From assembly GCA_023399295.1 (NCBI GenBank), contig JAEWQF010000010.1, positions 1 to 32,165 of the forward strand: a stretch of DNA of 32,165 nt, written 5' to 3'. Of this stretch, positions 8,576-15,893 are shown piece after piece. The first letter of the stretch is position 1. Each line of letters begins with the position of its first letter. The DNA comes from Bacteroidota bacterium. GTDB taxonomy: Bacteria > Bacteroidota > Bacteroidia > Bacteroidales > Dysgonomonadaceae. The notes below the pieces were generated by a model. The model was not told the origin of the DNA and did not search any database. It worked only from the letters and a program-made list of their open reading frames with translations. The position numbers and the translations under genes were made by a program.

Positions 8576-9661
8576 ATGAATTTCAGATACAGACGTTTAT
8601 TTTCAATCATTCTGTTGCTGGTTGGCTCGGCAACAGCCATACAAGCACAGACTGTCTGGTACGACGGAGCCCTTTTCCCGTTGTTGGGCAAAACAAGTGA
8701 GGAGACCGAAACACGTTACGAACGACTCCCGGCCGAACTGAAAGAGGTGAGCCGAACACCTGTGTGGCACCTGGGCAAGAACACATCCGGCCTGGCTCTC
8801 CGCTTCCGCAGCAACAGCACACAGATCTCTGCCAGATGGAACCTGCTGGAAGATGTGCACATGAACCACATGACCGATACCGGCATCAAGGGAGTCGACC
8901 TGTATGCCTGGAATGGAGAGCGGTGGCAGTTTGTCAACACCGGACGCCCCACGGCCAAGGAGAACGAACAGCTTGTCATTTCCGGCATGACCCCGATCGA
9001 AAGGGAATACATGCTCTACCTGCCTCTCTATGACGGCGTCACAGCCATCTCCATCGGCATCGACTCACTAGCCGCAATCGGTCAACCTGTGATAAACAAC
9101 CCAACCAGGGAGAAGCCGCTGATCTGCTATGGCACCAGCATCACCCAGGGTGGTTGCGCCACCCGTGCCGGCATGTCGTATACCAGTATCCTGGGGCGTA
9201 AGATGAACAGGGAGGTGATCAACCTGGGATTCAGCGGCAACGGTCAACTCGATTACGAGATTGCGGAGCTGATGGGCCGACGTACCGATGCCGGACTCTT
9301 CATCCTGGACTTTATTCCCAATGTCAACCTGGATCAGATCAGGGAAAAAACAGCGCAATTTGTGGAAATCCTTTGCAAAGAAAACAGGGAGATCCCTGTT
9401 CTCTTTGTGGAGTCGATCACCTTCCCCCACTCCCTCTTCGACAGGGTTATGTTCGAGAAGGTATCCGAAAAGAACAGGGCCCTGAAGGAAGAGTTTGAGA
9501 AACTGCGTGCAGCAGGATATGACAACATCCATTATCTCTCAACAACAGAGCTGATCGGACAGGATGGGGAGACCACCGTCGATGGGATTCATCTGACAGA
9601 CTTGGGATTCGTTCGAATGGCAGAAGCGTTGTACCGGAAGATCGTGGAAATCACACCTTAG
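8576..9661 (+). CDS. SGNH/GDSL esterase with GxDLY N-terminal domain
   Basis: A 361-residue exported esterase (signal peptide FRYRRLFSIILLLVGSATAIQAQ). The N-terminal domain includes GVDLYAWNGERW, the GxDLY signature of a small domain that precedes SGNH hydrolases in Bacteroidota. The catalytic domain has block I ICYGTSITQGGCA with nucleophile Ser188, a Gly block (NLGFSGNG), an Asp-containing FILDFIPN stretch in place of the usual GxND block, and DGIHLTDLG with Asp336 and His339. ATGs at 8555 and 8564 are alternative starts; 8576 gives the most standard signal peptide. It is the last gene of the + strand cluster. Its architecture is unlike the CE2-type esterase at 4203-5318, so the two probably act on different acyl positions or different parts of one substrate. 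Confidence 0.87.
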   Translation: MNFRYRRLFSIILLLVGSATAIQAQTVWYDGALFPLLGKTSEETETRYERLPAELKEVSRTPVWHLGKNTSGLALRFRSNSTQISARWNLLEDVHMNHMTDTGIKGVDLYAWNGERWQFVNTGRPTAKENEQLVISGMTPIEREYMLYLPLYDGVTAISIGIDSLAAIGQPVINNPTREKPLICYGTSITQGGCATRAGMSYTSILGRKMNREVINLGFSGNGQLDYEIAELMGRRTDAGLFILDFIPNVNLDQIREKTAQFVEILCKENREIPVLFVESITFPHSLFDRVMFEKVSEKNRALKEEFEKLRAAGYDNIHYLSTTELIGQDGETTVDGIHLTDLGFVRMAEALYRKIVEITP

Positions 9662-9731
9662 TAATTGCAACACGCCGTATTTGGTTGTGGGTTTCCTTGA
9701 TCGTGTCTGATCATTTACCTATAAAGCACAT

Positions 9732-9759
9732 CCGGGATGGGTTCCAATACCTATCCCGG
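9732..9759. terminator. Shared hairpin between convergent genes
   Basis: An 11-bp stem with one G-T wobble: CCGGGATGGGT at 9732-9742 and ACCTATCCCGG at 9749-9759, with a 6-base loop. It lies between two converging genes and directly abuts the stop codon of the - strand gene (9761-9763). It lacks a T-run on either side. The position suggests a bidirectional terminator or mRNA end-protecting structure. Confidence 0.55.
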
Positions 9760-9760
9760 C

Positions 9761-10618
9761 TCACAAAGCATCTGATAGTTGATCCACAATCTGATTGAAG
9801 TAATCAATGGATGTTTCTATCTCGGGCAGGTTGTTTTCCCAATTGGCTTCATATTCAATGGTGAAGTACCCTTCGAAATCTTGGCGCTTGAGCTCCCTGA
9901 GCATTTCATCAACCTGTAAAATGCCTGTCCCCCATACCACATCCTCCAGACTGCCTTCACTACCTGCTGGTGCTATATCCTTGAAATGAAAGGAGATGAT
10001 TTTTCCTTCCAGCGCCCTGATGCATTCCAATGGATCCAATCCCATGCGCCTGTAATGCCCCACATCGGCAGATGCGCCGATCTGTTCCGAACGACCCTCG
10101 ATGGCCTGCAACAGTATCTCGGGTTTCCAGTATGATGATTCACTGGGATGGTTGTGTACCGCTACCTGTATCTGATGGCGTTCGGCTAGTTCTTCCACCA
10201 GATCCCAGTCATCCCTGGCCGGCTCCGCACTGATAAACTCCTGTTGCATGTTTTTAGCAAAAAGGAAAATCTTTTCCCATTCATCCCGTTTTGCAGTCCA
10301 TACCCCCGATGAAACAATTGCAACACCTTTTGATGCAGCAAGGGCTTTCAGCTTTTGCTGGTCATCCTCACTGAGCTGATAACCAAAACGGGCATCTCCG
10401 AATTCGTTGCCCATTTTCTGACCGGGATAGATCTCAATGTAATTGAGTCCCAGCTGGGCTGTTTTCTCCAAAGATTCCACCACAGAAAACAGATGAAATG
10501 TATAGGATTGCATGGAGAGTTTCCACCCCTCCTTCGCCCCTTTGATCTCATTGCTTGCCTGACTGCTGCTGCAGAAAAAAAGCACTATGAATATGCACGA
10601 GAGTATTCTGTTTCTCAT
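9761..10618 (-). CDS. Exported sugar phosphate isomerase/epimerase-like TIM-barrel protein
   Basis: A protein of about 285 residues with an N-terminal secretion signal (RNRILSCIFIVLFFCSSSQAS, possibly a lipoprotein with FFC as lipobox). The rest is an AP-endonuclease-2-type TIM barrel: LGLNYIEIYPGQ, GVAIVSSGVW, VAVHNHPSES, GASADVGHYRRMG, ISFHFKDIAP and YFTIEYEA. The Glu/His/Asp residues in these strands are where the family binds a divalent metal. Exported members occur widely in Bacteroidota and act on non-phosphorylated sugars or sugar derivatives, despite the family name. The frame also allows starts at 10636 and 10639; 10618 gives the shortest n-region. It faces the region 1 cluster tail to tail, so it is not in that transcript, although its function may be related. 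Confidence 0.83.
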   Translation of the reverse strand: MRNRILSCIFIVLFFCSSSQASNEIKGAKEGWKLSMQSYTFHLFSVVESLEKTAQLGLNYIEIYPGQKMGNEFGDARFGYQLSEDDQQKLKALAASKGVAIVSSGVWTAKRDEWEKIFLFAKNMQQEFISAEPARDDWDLVEELAERHQIQVAVHNHPSESSYWKPEILLQAIEGRSEQIGASADVGHYRRMGLDPLECIRALEGKIISFHFKDIAPAGSEGSLEDVVWGTGILQVDEMLRELKRQDFEGYFTIEYEANWENNLPEIETSIDYFNQIVDQLSDAL

Positions 10619-10678
10619 AACGACAATATGTTGCATCAATCAACTGTTCCTCCTCCAATCCTTTTAAAAGAAGAAGAT

Positions 10679-10686
10679 CAAAAATA
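10679..10686 (-). promoter_or_regulatory. Candidate -7 promoter box for the isomerase-like gene
   Basis: On the - strand this reads TATTTTTG, matching the Bacteroidota -7 consensus TAnnTTTG. Transcription would begin near 10672, leaving a leader of roughly 50 bases. No convincing TTTG -33 box lies at the usual spacing, so this rests on the -7 match and position alone. Confidence 0.45.
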
Positions 10687-10703
10687 GGTAAAATAATCCA
10701 CTT

Positions 10704-10720
10704 CCCTGCATCATGCAGGG
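10704..10720 (-). terminator. Hairpin downstream of the carboxyltransferase gene
   Basis: A perfect 7-bp inverted repeat, CCCTGCA / TGCAGGG, with a 3-base loop. It lies 118 bases past the stop of the carboxyltransferase gene and upstream of the -7 box for the isomerase-like gene. On the - strand it is followed, after about nine bases, by ATTATTTT, a poor U-tract. It may be a weak terminator. The remaining bases 10721-10838 hold a looser CGGGATG/CATCCCG pair and no gene that I can see. Confidence 0.35.
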
Positions 10721-10838
10721 CATCTTGCAATCCAAAAACGGAGTGCGTTGTCAATCTTGCAGCAAAACCGTTGCAGCACATACCTGCGGGATGACTGATG
10801 AAATGTTTCTTTCTTAACCATCCCGTAGCGTCCTGCAC

Positions 10839-12743
10839 CTAGATCAAGATCCTGGCAATCGGATCTCCTTCCTGCACCATGTCACCCGATTTTGCGTAGA
10901 TTTTCGATATCTTACCTCCATACTCGGAGATGATCTCGTTCTCCATTTTCATCGACTCCAGTATAAACAGAATAGCCCCTTTGTCAATCAGATCGCCTTC
11001 TCTGGCCACAATCTTCATCACGGCTCCCGGCATGGGACTCGACACAACCAGACCCTTCTGTTCTTGCGCTGGATCATCCTCCCTGGTTTCCTGTGGAGTG
11101 GCTGGAAGGTACGATTCATCAGCAACCGATTGCTTTTCAAACGCTGCGGCACGGATCTTTTGCAGGTAATTGCCCGCAACGGTTGGGAACAACTCCAGCA
11201 ACAACTCTTCCTCCTCATCGGCAGCCAGCGGCACATTGCCATTTTCAGGCAGCAACGGATTCTCCTGCCGTCTGTATTTCGAAGTATCGTAGGGTCTCTC
11301 CAGGGGTGAACCGGTGATTTTCTCGCGGAAGGCAGGATCGACAGCTACGGGTGTTTTTCCATATTCACCTTTCACCAGTGCCACAAACTGATTGGAGGCA
11401 TTGGCATACTTGTCACGCCCGTTTTTCAGGTTGAGGATTGAATTCACCGCCTGTGCCCCCACGATCTGGCTGGTAGGTGTCACCAGGGGCGGCAATCCCG
11501 CGTCAAGGCGTACACTGGGGATCAATTTCATGGCATCCTCCAGAATATCCAGCGCGTTGAATTGTTTCAACTGAGCCACCATGTTGGTGTACATCCCCCC
11601 GGGTATCTCTGCATGCTTCACCTTCTCATCCGCAGGAGGGAAATTGAAATAGGTTTCGATGGCGTGACACGCTTCCAACAATGCCGCCTCATCGTTGTGC
11701 TTTGCCGCAGCGATCGCCTCATCAAACAACCGATCCACATCTGCCGGCAATCGGTCAGTGAGCGGATTGAATGGCACTGGAAACTGCTTCACCGCATCGA
11801 AAGCATCCAACTCCCTTCGAATATGCAACAACTCGGCATTGATGTTTGCCACCGCCTCCATGTTTACCTCCAGCTCGATACCCAACTTCTGACAGAAGAG
11901 ATAAACCAGTTCAATTGCTGGTGCGGCTGGCCCGCCGGCGAAGTACCAGATATTGGTGTCCACGATATCCACACCATTCACAATGGCCGACAATACCGAT
12001 CCCAATCCATATCCGGGGGTACAGTGGGTATGGAAATCAACGGGCACATTCAACTCCTTTTTAAACCTGGATACGAGTGCGGCCACACGTGAGGGGGGTA
12101 TCAATCCGCTCATGTCCTTGATCGTGATCATGTCGGCTCCCAGTGCAACCATCTCTTTGGCCAGATCCAAAAAATAGTCATCGGTGAAAACCGCTTTGCG
12201 AGATGGATCCTGATGCTCATTCTTCCTGCCGAACAGTTTGCCAAGAAGACCCTTTTTGACAGGCATTAGGGGTGAGGGATCATCGTATTTGGGATCAATG
12301 GTATAACAGACGGCACAATCGGCTGTCCCCCCATACTTCTTGATGGATCGAATGCTCGACTTGATGTTCTCCACATCATTCAATGCGTCAAATATCCGCA
12401 TGATGTTCAATCCGTTGGCGACAGCGTGCCGGAAGAAGCCATCAATAATCTCATCCGGATAGGGAGCATACCCGTAAAGGTTTCTTCCCCTGGAGAGTGC
12501 CGTCAGTTTCGAGCGACCCTCCACACCCTGGCTGATCTTCTTGAGCCTGTCCCATGGATTTTCATCCAGAAAGCGCATCACTGAGTCGGGTACGGCACCA
12601 CCCCATACTTCCATTGCAAAGAAATTGGCATCCCTGTAGTAGGGCAACACCCTGTCAACCTGAGATTGATTCATGCGTGTGGCAAATGCGGACTGCTGTC
12701 CATCTCTCAACGTCAGATCCCTGATTAAAAGTCTCTGTTTCAT
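10839..12743 (-). CDS. oadA: Biotin-dependent carboxyltransferase subunit (oxaloacetate decarboxylase alpha / pyruvate carboxylase subunit B type)
   Basis: A 634-residue protein, the usual length of OadA/PycB. The N-terminal HMGL-like TIM barrel shows LLIRDLTLRDGQQSAFATR with the Arg-Asp-x-x-Gln catalytic motif, the LTLRD metal Asp, NIMRIFDALNDVEN, ITIKDMSG with the carboxybiotin-contacting Lys, and VDFHTHCTPGYG with the metal-binding His-x-His. The conserved carboxyltransferase domain follows (GGMYTNMVAQL), then a linker and a biotinyl domain with ESMKMENE; the biotinylated residue is Lys599. It moves CO2 between oxaloacetate/pyruvate and biotin. Whether it works as a sodium-pumping decarboxylase or a carboxylase depends on partners (OadB/OadG or a biotin carboxylase), none of which is encoded here. 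The ATG at 12743 is followed at once by the conserved domain. Confidence 0.9.
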   Translation of the reverse strand: MKQRLLIRDLTLRDGQQSAFATRMNQSQVDRVLPYYRDANFFAMEVWGGAVPDSVMRFLDENPWDRLKKISQGVEGRSKLTALSRGRNLYGYAPYPDEIIDGFFRHAVANGLNIMRIFDALNDVENIKSSIRSIKKYGGTADCAVCYTIDPKYDDPSPLMPVKKGLLGKLFGRKNEHQDPSRKAVFTDDYFLDLAKEMVALGADMITIKDMSGLIPPSRVAALVSRFKKELNVPVDFHTHCTPGYGLGSVLSAIVNGVDIVDTNIWYFAGGPAAPAIELVYLFCQKLGIELEVNMEAVANINAELLHIRRELDAFDAVKQFPVPFNPLTDRLPADVDRLFDEAIAAAKHNDEAALLEACHAIETYFNFPPADEKVKHAEIPGGMYTNMVAQLKQFNALDILEDAMKLIPSVRLDAGLPPLVTPTSQIVGAQAVNSILNLKNGRDKYANASNQFVALVKGEYGKTPVAVDPAFREKITGSPLERPYDTSKYRRQENPLLPENGNVPLAADEEEELLLELFPTVAGNYLQKIRAAAFEKQSVADESYLPATPQETREDDPAQEQKGLVVSSPMPGAVMKIVAREGDLIDKGAILFILESMKMENEIISEYGGKISKIYAKSGDMVQEGDPIARILI

Positions 12744-12926
12744 TTTTGTGGTTTAATAAATTAGATTTAACAGATAAAAGTTATTTTTTGTGGCTAATAT
12801 CTTCCGAATTGCTTTCAACTTTCAAATCGGATGTAAAGTAAGCAATTAAATATTGAAACTGAGAATAAATTATGGAAAATTTTCTTTAATTCTGGTTTAA
12901 ATAAACCAATGGTTGCCAGGGAGGCC
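12744..12926. other. AT-rich intergenic region upstream of the carboxyltransferase gene
   Basis: About 180 bases without a gene, clearly richer in A and T than its surroundings. It must contain the promoter for the carboxyltransferase gene, which starts at 12743 on the - strand. I found no full TAnnTTTG match; the nearest is a GATTTG in the middle of the region. No inverted repeat stands out. Confidence 0.5.
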
Positions 12927-12980
12927 AAAAAAAACGACAACCCATTGAGAGTTGCCGCCAACCTGCTTTACATGCAGGTT
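12927..12980 (-). terminator. Intrinsic terminator after dnaJ, tandem hairpins
   Basis: Reading on the - strand away from dnaJ, a first hairpin (AACCTGC/GCAGGTT, 12960-12980, 7-base loop) is followed by a second (GGCAAC/GTTGTC with one G-T pair, 12936-12956, 9-base loop). A run of eight T residues (12927-12934) follows after one base. The second hairpin plus T-run is a standard intrinsic terminator placed 37 bases past the dnaJ stop. Confidence 0.75.
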
Positions 12981-12993
12981 CAATTGTCTGTTG

Positions 12994-14151
12994 TCAGTCG
13001 AACATCTTCCTGAACTTGTTGAAGAGGTTCTTCCGTGCCGAGGCGGAAGGAGCAAAGCTGTCGGAGCGATTCATCTCTTCGAGCTGACTGCGTTCCTTGT
13101 CGGTGAGGTTCTCCGGCACATAGACGTTCACGTTGATCAGCTCGTCACCACGTCCATAACCGTTCACAGATGGGAGTCCCTTGTTGCGCAAGCGGAGCAC
13201 CTTGCCAGGCTGGGTGCCGGGATCGATCTTCACCTTCGCCACGCCATCGATGGTAGGCACCTCCACGGAGCCACCCAGGGCAGCGGTGGGAAAACTGAGT
13301 AAGAGGTTGTAGATCACGTCGTTCTCGTCGCGTATCAGGTTGGGATCCTGCTCCTCCTCGATCACGATCAGCAGGTCTCCATTCACACCACCCCTGCGGG
13401 CGGCATTGCCCTTGCCCGACATGGAGAGCTGCATCCCTTCGGCCACACCGGCAGGGATGCGGATGGAGATCACCTCCTCCTCACGCACAATCCCCTCACC
13501 ATTACAGGAGGCACACTTCTTTGAGATCGACTTGCCTTCACCGTTACAGGTGGGACATGTGGATGAAGTCTGCATCTGTCCCAGAATGGTGTTGGCCACG
13601 CGGGTCACCACACCCGAGCCGTTACATGTGGCACAAGTTGACTGCGATGTACCGTGTTCAGAGCCATTGCCGTCACAATGCGAGCAGGAGACATACTTCT
13701 TTACCTTGATTTTCTTCTCCACGCCATTGAGTATCTCCTTGAGTGAAAGTTTCACCTTTACCCTCAGATCGGAACCGCGGTTCACGCGTCGGCCCCGTTG
13801 TCCGCCACCGAAACCGCCAAAGCCGCCAAAGCCGCCAAAATGGCCACCGAAGATGTCGCCAAACTGTGAAAAGATGTCGTCCATCGACATCCCACCACCA
13901 AAACCACCACCCGAAGCAGCACCTCCCACTCCGGCATGGCCGAACTGGTCGTAACGGGCACGTTTGTTCTCATCGCTCAACACCTCATAGGCTTCGGCTG
14001 CTTCTTTAAACTTTTCTTCAGCCTCCTTGTTTCCCGGGTTCTTGTCCGGATGAAACTGGATGGCCTTCTTCCGGTATGCTTTTTTTATCTCATCAGCTGA
14101 AGCGCTCTTGGGAACTTCCAGTATCTCGTAAAAATCTCTCTTTGCTGCCAT
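12994..14151 (-). CDS. dnaJ: Chaperone protein DnaJ (Hsp40)
   Basis: A 385-residue type I Hsp40 with all domains in order. The J-domain spans residues 1-70 with the His34-Pro35-Asp36 loop that stimulates DnaK ATPase. A Gly/Phe-rich linker follows (GGFGGFGGFGGG). Four zinc-binding CxxCxGxG repeats come next: CSHCDGNG, CATCNGSG, CPTCNGEG and CASCNGEG. The C-terminal substrate-binding domain contains IRIPAGVAEGMQL and DGVAKVKIDPGTQPGKVLRLRNKG. It delivers unfolded substrates to DnaK in the cytoplasm. It starts one base after the grpE stop, so the two are cotranscribed. dnaK itself is not in the window. Confidence 0.97.
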   Translation of the reverse strand: MAAKRDFYEILEVPKSASADEIKKAYRKKAIQFHPDKNPGNKEAEEKFKEAAEAYEVLSDENKRARYDQFGHAGVGGAASGGGFGGGMSMDDIFSQFGDIFGGHFGGFGGFGGFGGGQRGRRVNRGSDLRVKVKLSLKEILNGVEKKIKVKKYVSCSHCDGNGSEHGTSQSTCATCNGSGVVTRVANTILGQMQTSSTCPTCNGEGKSISKKCASCNGEGIVREEEVISIRIPAGVAEGMQLSMSGKGNAARRGGVNGDLLIVIEEEQDPNLIRDENDVIYNLLLSFPTAALGGSVEVPTIDGVAKVKIDPGTQPGKVLRLRNKGLPSVNGYGRGDELINVNVYVPENLTDKERSQLEEMNRSDSFAPSASARKNLFNKFRKMFD

Positions 14152-14152
14152 C

Positions 14153-14740
14153 TTACTCCCCCACGATCACTTTTGGAAACCGAATGATCTTCTCGTTCAG
14201 TTCATATCCTTTCAGTATGCAGTCAATCACCATCCCCTTCTGCGAATCATCCTGGGCCGGAATGGTGGTTACCGCCTCAAACCGGTCGGCATCGAAGGGC
14301 TGACCCACAGCCTCAATCTCCTTCACCCCATGTTGCCCCAGGAAGGATGTGAACTTGTTGTATATCAGATCCATTCCCTCCAGGAGTGCACCTTTTTCCT
14401 CGGCTGAATGCAATGCAATCAGTGCCCTTTCAAAGTCATCAACCAGGCCGATGATATCGAGCAATACCCGCTCACCTCCGTTTTTAATCAAATCGGCTTT
14501 CTCCTTCAGCGTCCGTTTCCGGAAGTTGTCAAACTCGGCATGCAACCGAAGATAGCTGTTGTTGAGTTCACCATATTTCTCACTCAGTTGGGTCAGCTCA
14601 TCCGGCTGCGGATTCGCATCTTCAATCATCGTCTCCTCATTTTCTGCAGCTGCAGGCTCATCCTGAAGAGATGCAGACTCGCCAACGATTTCTTCCTCCC
14701 TCTCAATGGGATCCTTTTGCGTATGTTTGGTTTTTGTCAT
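14153..14740 (-). CDS. grpE: GrpE nucleotide exchange factor
   Basis: A protein of about 195 residues from the ATG at 14740 (MTKTKHTQ); an upstream in-frame start at 14773 exists but adds an unusual basic stretch. The first 60 residues are acidic and disordered-looking, followed by a long coiled-coil helix (LTQLSEKYGELNNSYLRLHAEFDNFRKRT, the GrpE dimer stalk) and the beta-rich head with the family's MDLIYNKF, HGVKEIEAVGQPFD and C-terminal IRFPKVIVG. GrpE exchanges ADP for ATP on DnaK and can act as a thermosensor through the helical stalk. It is coupled to dnaJ with one base between them. Confidence 0.96.
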   Translation of the reverse strand: MTKTKHTQKDPIEREEEIVGESASLQDEPAAAENEETMIEDANPQPDELTQLSEKYGELNNSYLRLHAEFDNFRKRTLKEKADLIKNGGERVLLDIIGLVDDFERALIALHSAEEKGALLEGMDLIYNKFTSFLGQHGVKEIEAVGQPFDADRFEAVTTIPAQDDSQKGMVIDCILKGYELNEKIIRFPKVIVGE

Positions 14741-14784
14741 ATTGGTTGTTATTCTTTTACTACCGATGATCACTGCAAATAGTT

Positions 14785-14815
14785 TGCCAAAATTTGTGCC
14801 ATGAACAAACTGGCA
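14785..14815 (-). promoter_or_regulatory. Imperfect dyad upstream of grpE
   Basis: An interrupted inverted repeat: TGCCA (14785-14789) pairs with TGGCA (14811-14815), and TTTGT (14793-14797) pairs with ACAAA (14805-14809). It has a small asymmetric internal loop and a 7-base apex. It sits between the stop of the HD-domain gene and the grpE start. It is not the CIRCE element and has no T-run. It may be a heat-shock operator or a message-end structure. Confidence 0.35.
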
Positions 14816-14817
14816 TC

Positions 14818-15354
14818 TCAGAGGAACAGTTCACACCATTCGTCAAAGATTCCCACCTGGTGCGAGCCGTGACGGCTCAGACCCTGACGGATCTTCTTCA
14901 CCGGCTTCTCCCTGCCAAGCTGTGATTTGGAAAAAAACTTATCGGCAAAGCAGATGATTTGCTCCTCCAGGCTCACCGGCCGCATGTCGCGGCGGGGAAT
15001 GGGCAGCTTGCGGTTGATGATGGTCTCCAGGCTCAGTCCCGTGCCGGTATGGCGTTCGCACACCAGCCCATGCTTCGGATATCCCTCCTCAGTCAATAGC
15101 TCCCGTCCCAGGTATCCGTGACAGATGTAGGGATTTGGTCCCTCACATGCAATATGGGGTGCGTTGGTGAGAAAGATTCCGATGTCGTGGAGCATCCCTG
15201 CTTCTTCGATGAATCGTACATCTACCGCCAGTTCCGGATGCTTGGCGACAATGGAAAGTGCTTTGGCGGTCACATCAGAGGTGTGTGACAGATAGATGTC
15301 GTACAGCTTCGTACCCTTCCGGTAATATTTCTCAATAATCGTTTCGGGATGCAT
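14818..15354 (-). CDS. HD domain-containing protein (predicted metal-dependent phosphohydrolase)
   Basis: A 178-residue protein with one HD domain. Visible metal ligands are His24 in YLSHTSDV, His56-Asp57 in AGMLHDIGIFLT, His residues in CHGYLGRELL and CERHTGTGLS, and a later Asp in ICFADKFFS, in the order expected for HD/HDIG hydrolases. Family members hydrolyse phosphate esters or nucleotides; this small single-domain type is common in Bacteroidota and has no assigned substrate. It is read toward grpE with 77 bases between them. It could therefore be the first gene of an HD-grpE-dnaJ transcript, although a dyad lies in the gap. The start MHPETIIEKYY follows a -7 promoter box by 24 bases. 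Confidence 0.85.
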   Translation of the reverse strand: MHPETIIEKYYRKGTKLYDIYLSHTSDVTAKALSIVAKHPELAVDVRFIEEAGMLHDIGIFLTNAPHIACEGPNPYICHGYLGRELLTEEGYPKHGLVCERHTGTGLSLETIINRKLPIPRRDMRPVSLEEQIICFADKFFSKSQLGREKPVKKIRQGLSRHGSHQVGIFDEWCELFL

Positions 15355-15378
15355 AGATCGAGATTTTCAATCAATCCA

Positions 15379-15386
15379 CAAAATTA
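15379..15386 (-). promoter_or_regulatory. Candidate -7 promoter box for the HD-domain gene
   Basis: The - strand reads TAATTTTG, a full match to TAnnTTTG. A TTTT lies about 20 bases upstream where TTTG would be expected for -33. The spacing to the start codon at 15354 leaves a leader of roughly 18 bases. Confidence 0.5.
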
Positions 15387-15449
15387 CGATAAAAAGTTGG
15401 ATCTGAAAAACATCTGCTTCTCACTGCCTGCCACCGATGCCGGTCACAC

Positions 15450-15465
15450 TGTCATCAGAATGACA
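15450..15465 (+). promoter_or_regulatory. Palindrome, candidate operator for the His-rich protein / TonB receptor locus
   Basis: A perfect 6-bp inverted repeat with a 4-base centre, TGTCAT-CAGA-ATGACA. A related half-site, TGTCAG, occurs at 15485-15490. The palindrome lies 41-56 bases upstream of a -7 box, the usual place for a repressor or activator site. A Fur-superfamily or similar dimeric regulator would fit, but no regulator can be named. Confidence 0.45.
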
Positions 15466-15505
15466 AAAAAAAAGATACTTCTGATGTCAGGTAGGAAATA
15501 AATCC

Positions 15506-15513
15506 TATATTTG
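15506..15513 (+). promoter_or_regulatory. Candidate -7 promoter box for the His-rich protein gene
   Basis: TATATTTG matches the -7 consensus TAnnTTTG. A weak TTCTG lies near the expected -33 position. The predicted transcription start falls within a few bases of the ATG at 15521, so the message would be nearly leaderless, unless translation starts further downstream. Confidence 0.5.
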
Positions 15514-15520
15514 CGCTGGA

Positions 15521-15871
15521 ATGATGGGTTATCTTCGCAACGGTGCAAAATGGTTCTGTATCTCCCTGTTTATGCTTTATATAAGCGGGGTCACCCTTTT
15601 CACCCATTCCCACATTGTCAATCACACAAAATATATCCATTCCCATCCTTTCAAATTTGGAGAGAAACAACAGCACGACCATTCTGAAAAAGAGTATCGC
15701 CTGCTGGAACACTTTTACCGTACCACACTCACACCGGACATTATACCTGAGACAGAGATTGCATGTGACATCCCCTCCGTCACTGTCTGTTTACCCTCCC
15801 TCTATCAGCAACGACACCTTATAGCCCCGGCATCTGTCAGACAGATGAGGGCACCGCCCGTTGCCGCCTGA
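15521..15871 (+). CDS. Small His-rich membrane or exported protein upstream of TonB receptor
   Basis: A 116-residue protein that I cannot assign to a characterised family. It begins with a hydrophobic segment (WFCISLFMLYISGVTLF; signal anchor or uncleaved signal peptide) followed at once by a His cluster, THSHIVNHTKYIHSHPF, and a second one, QQHDHSEKEY. The spacing of histidines suggests divalent metal binding outside the cytoplasm. A later part contains two isolated cysteines (EIACDIP and TVCLP). Small proteins with a similar H-x-H...HSHP pattern occur next to TonB receptors in other Bacteroidales as far as I recall, but no function is established. The start may be 15521 or 15524. It is followed 86 bases later by the receptor gene on the same strand, suggesting a joint role in uptake. 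Confidence 0.7.
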   Translation: MMGYLRNGAKWFCISLFMLYISGVTLFTHSHIVNHTKYIHSHPFKFGEKQQHDHSEKEYRLLEHFYRTTLTPDIIPETEIACDIPSVTVCLPSLYQQRHLIAPASVRQMRAPPVAA

Positions 15872-15893
15872 CCTGCTGTTCCATTCTTTTTTT

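Noticed and set aside
1..9661. Classical Sus-type polysaccharide utilisation locus
   Set aside because: No SusC/SusD pair or hybrid two-component regulator is visible; uptake is by an MFS sugar porter.
12927..12980. CRISPR or repeat array, suggested by tandem hairpins
   Set aside because: There are only two different stems and no repeated unit; the second stem with a T-run is a terminator.
13340..13954. Proline/serine-rich open frame antisense to dnaJ
   Set aside because: It only reflects the Gly-rich and zinc-finger codons of dnaJ on the other strand.
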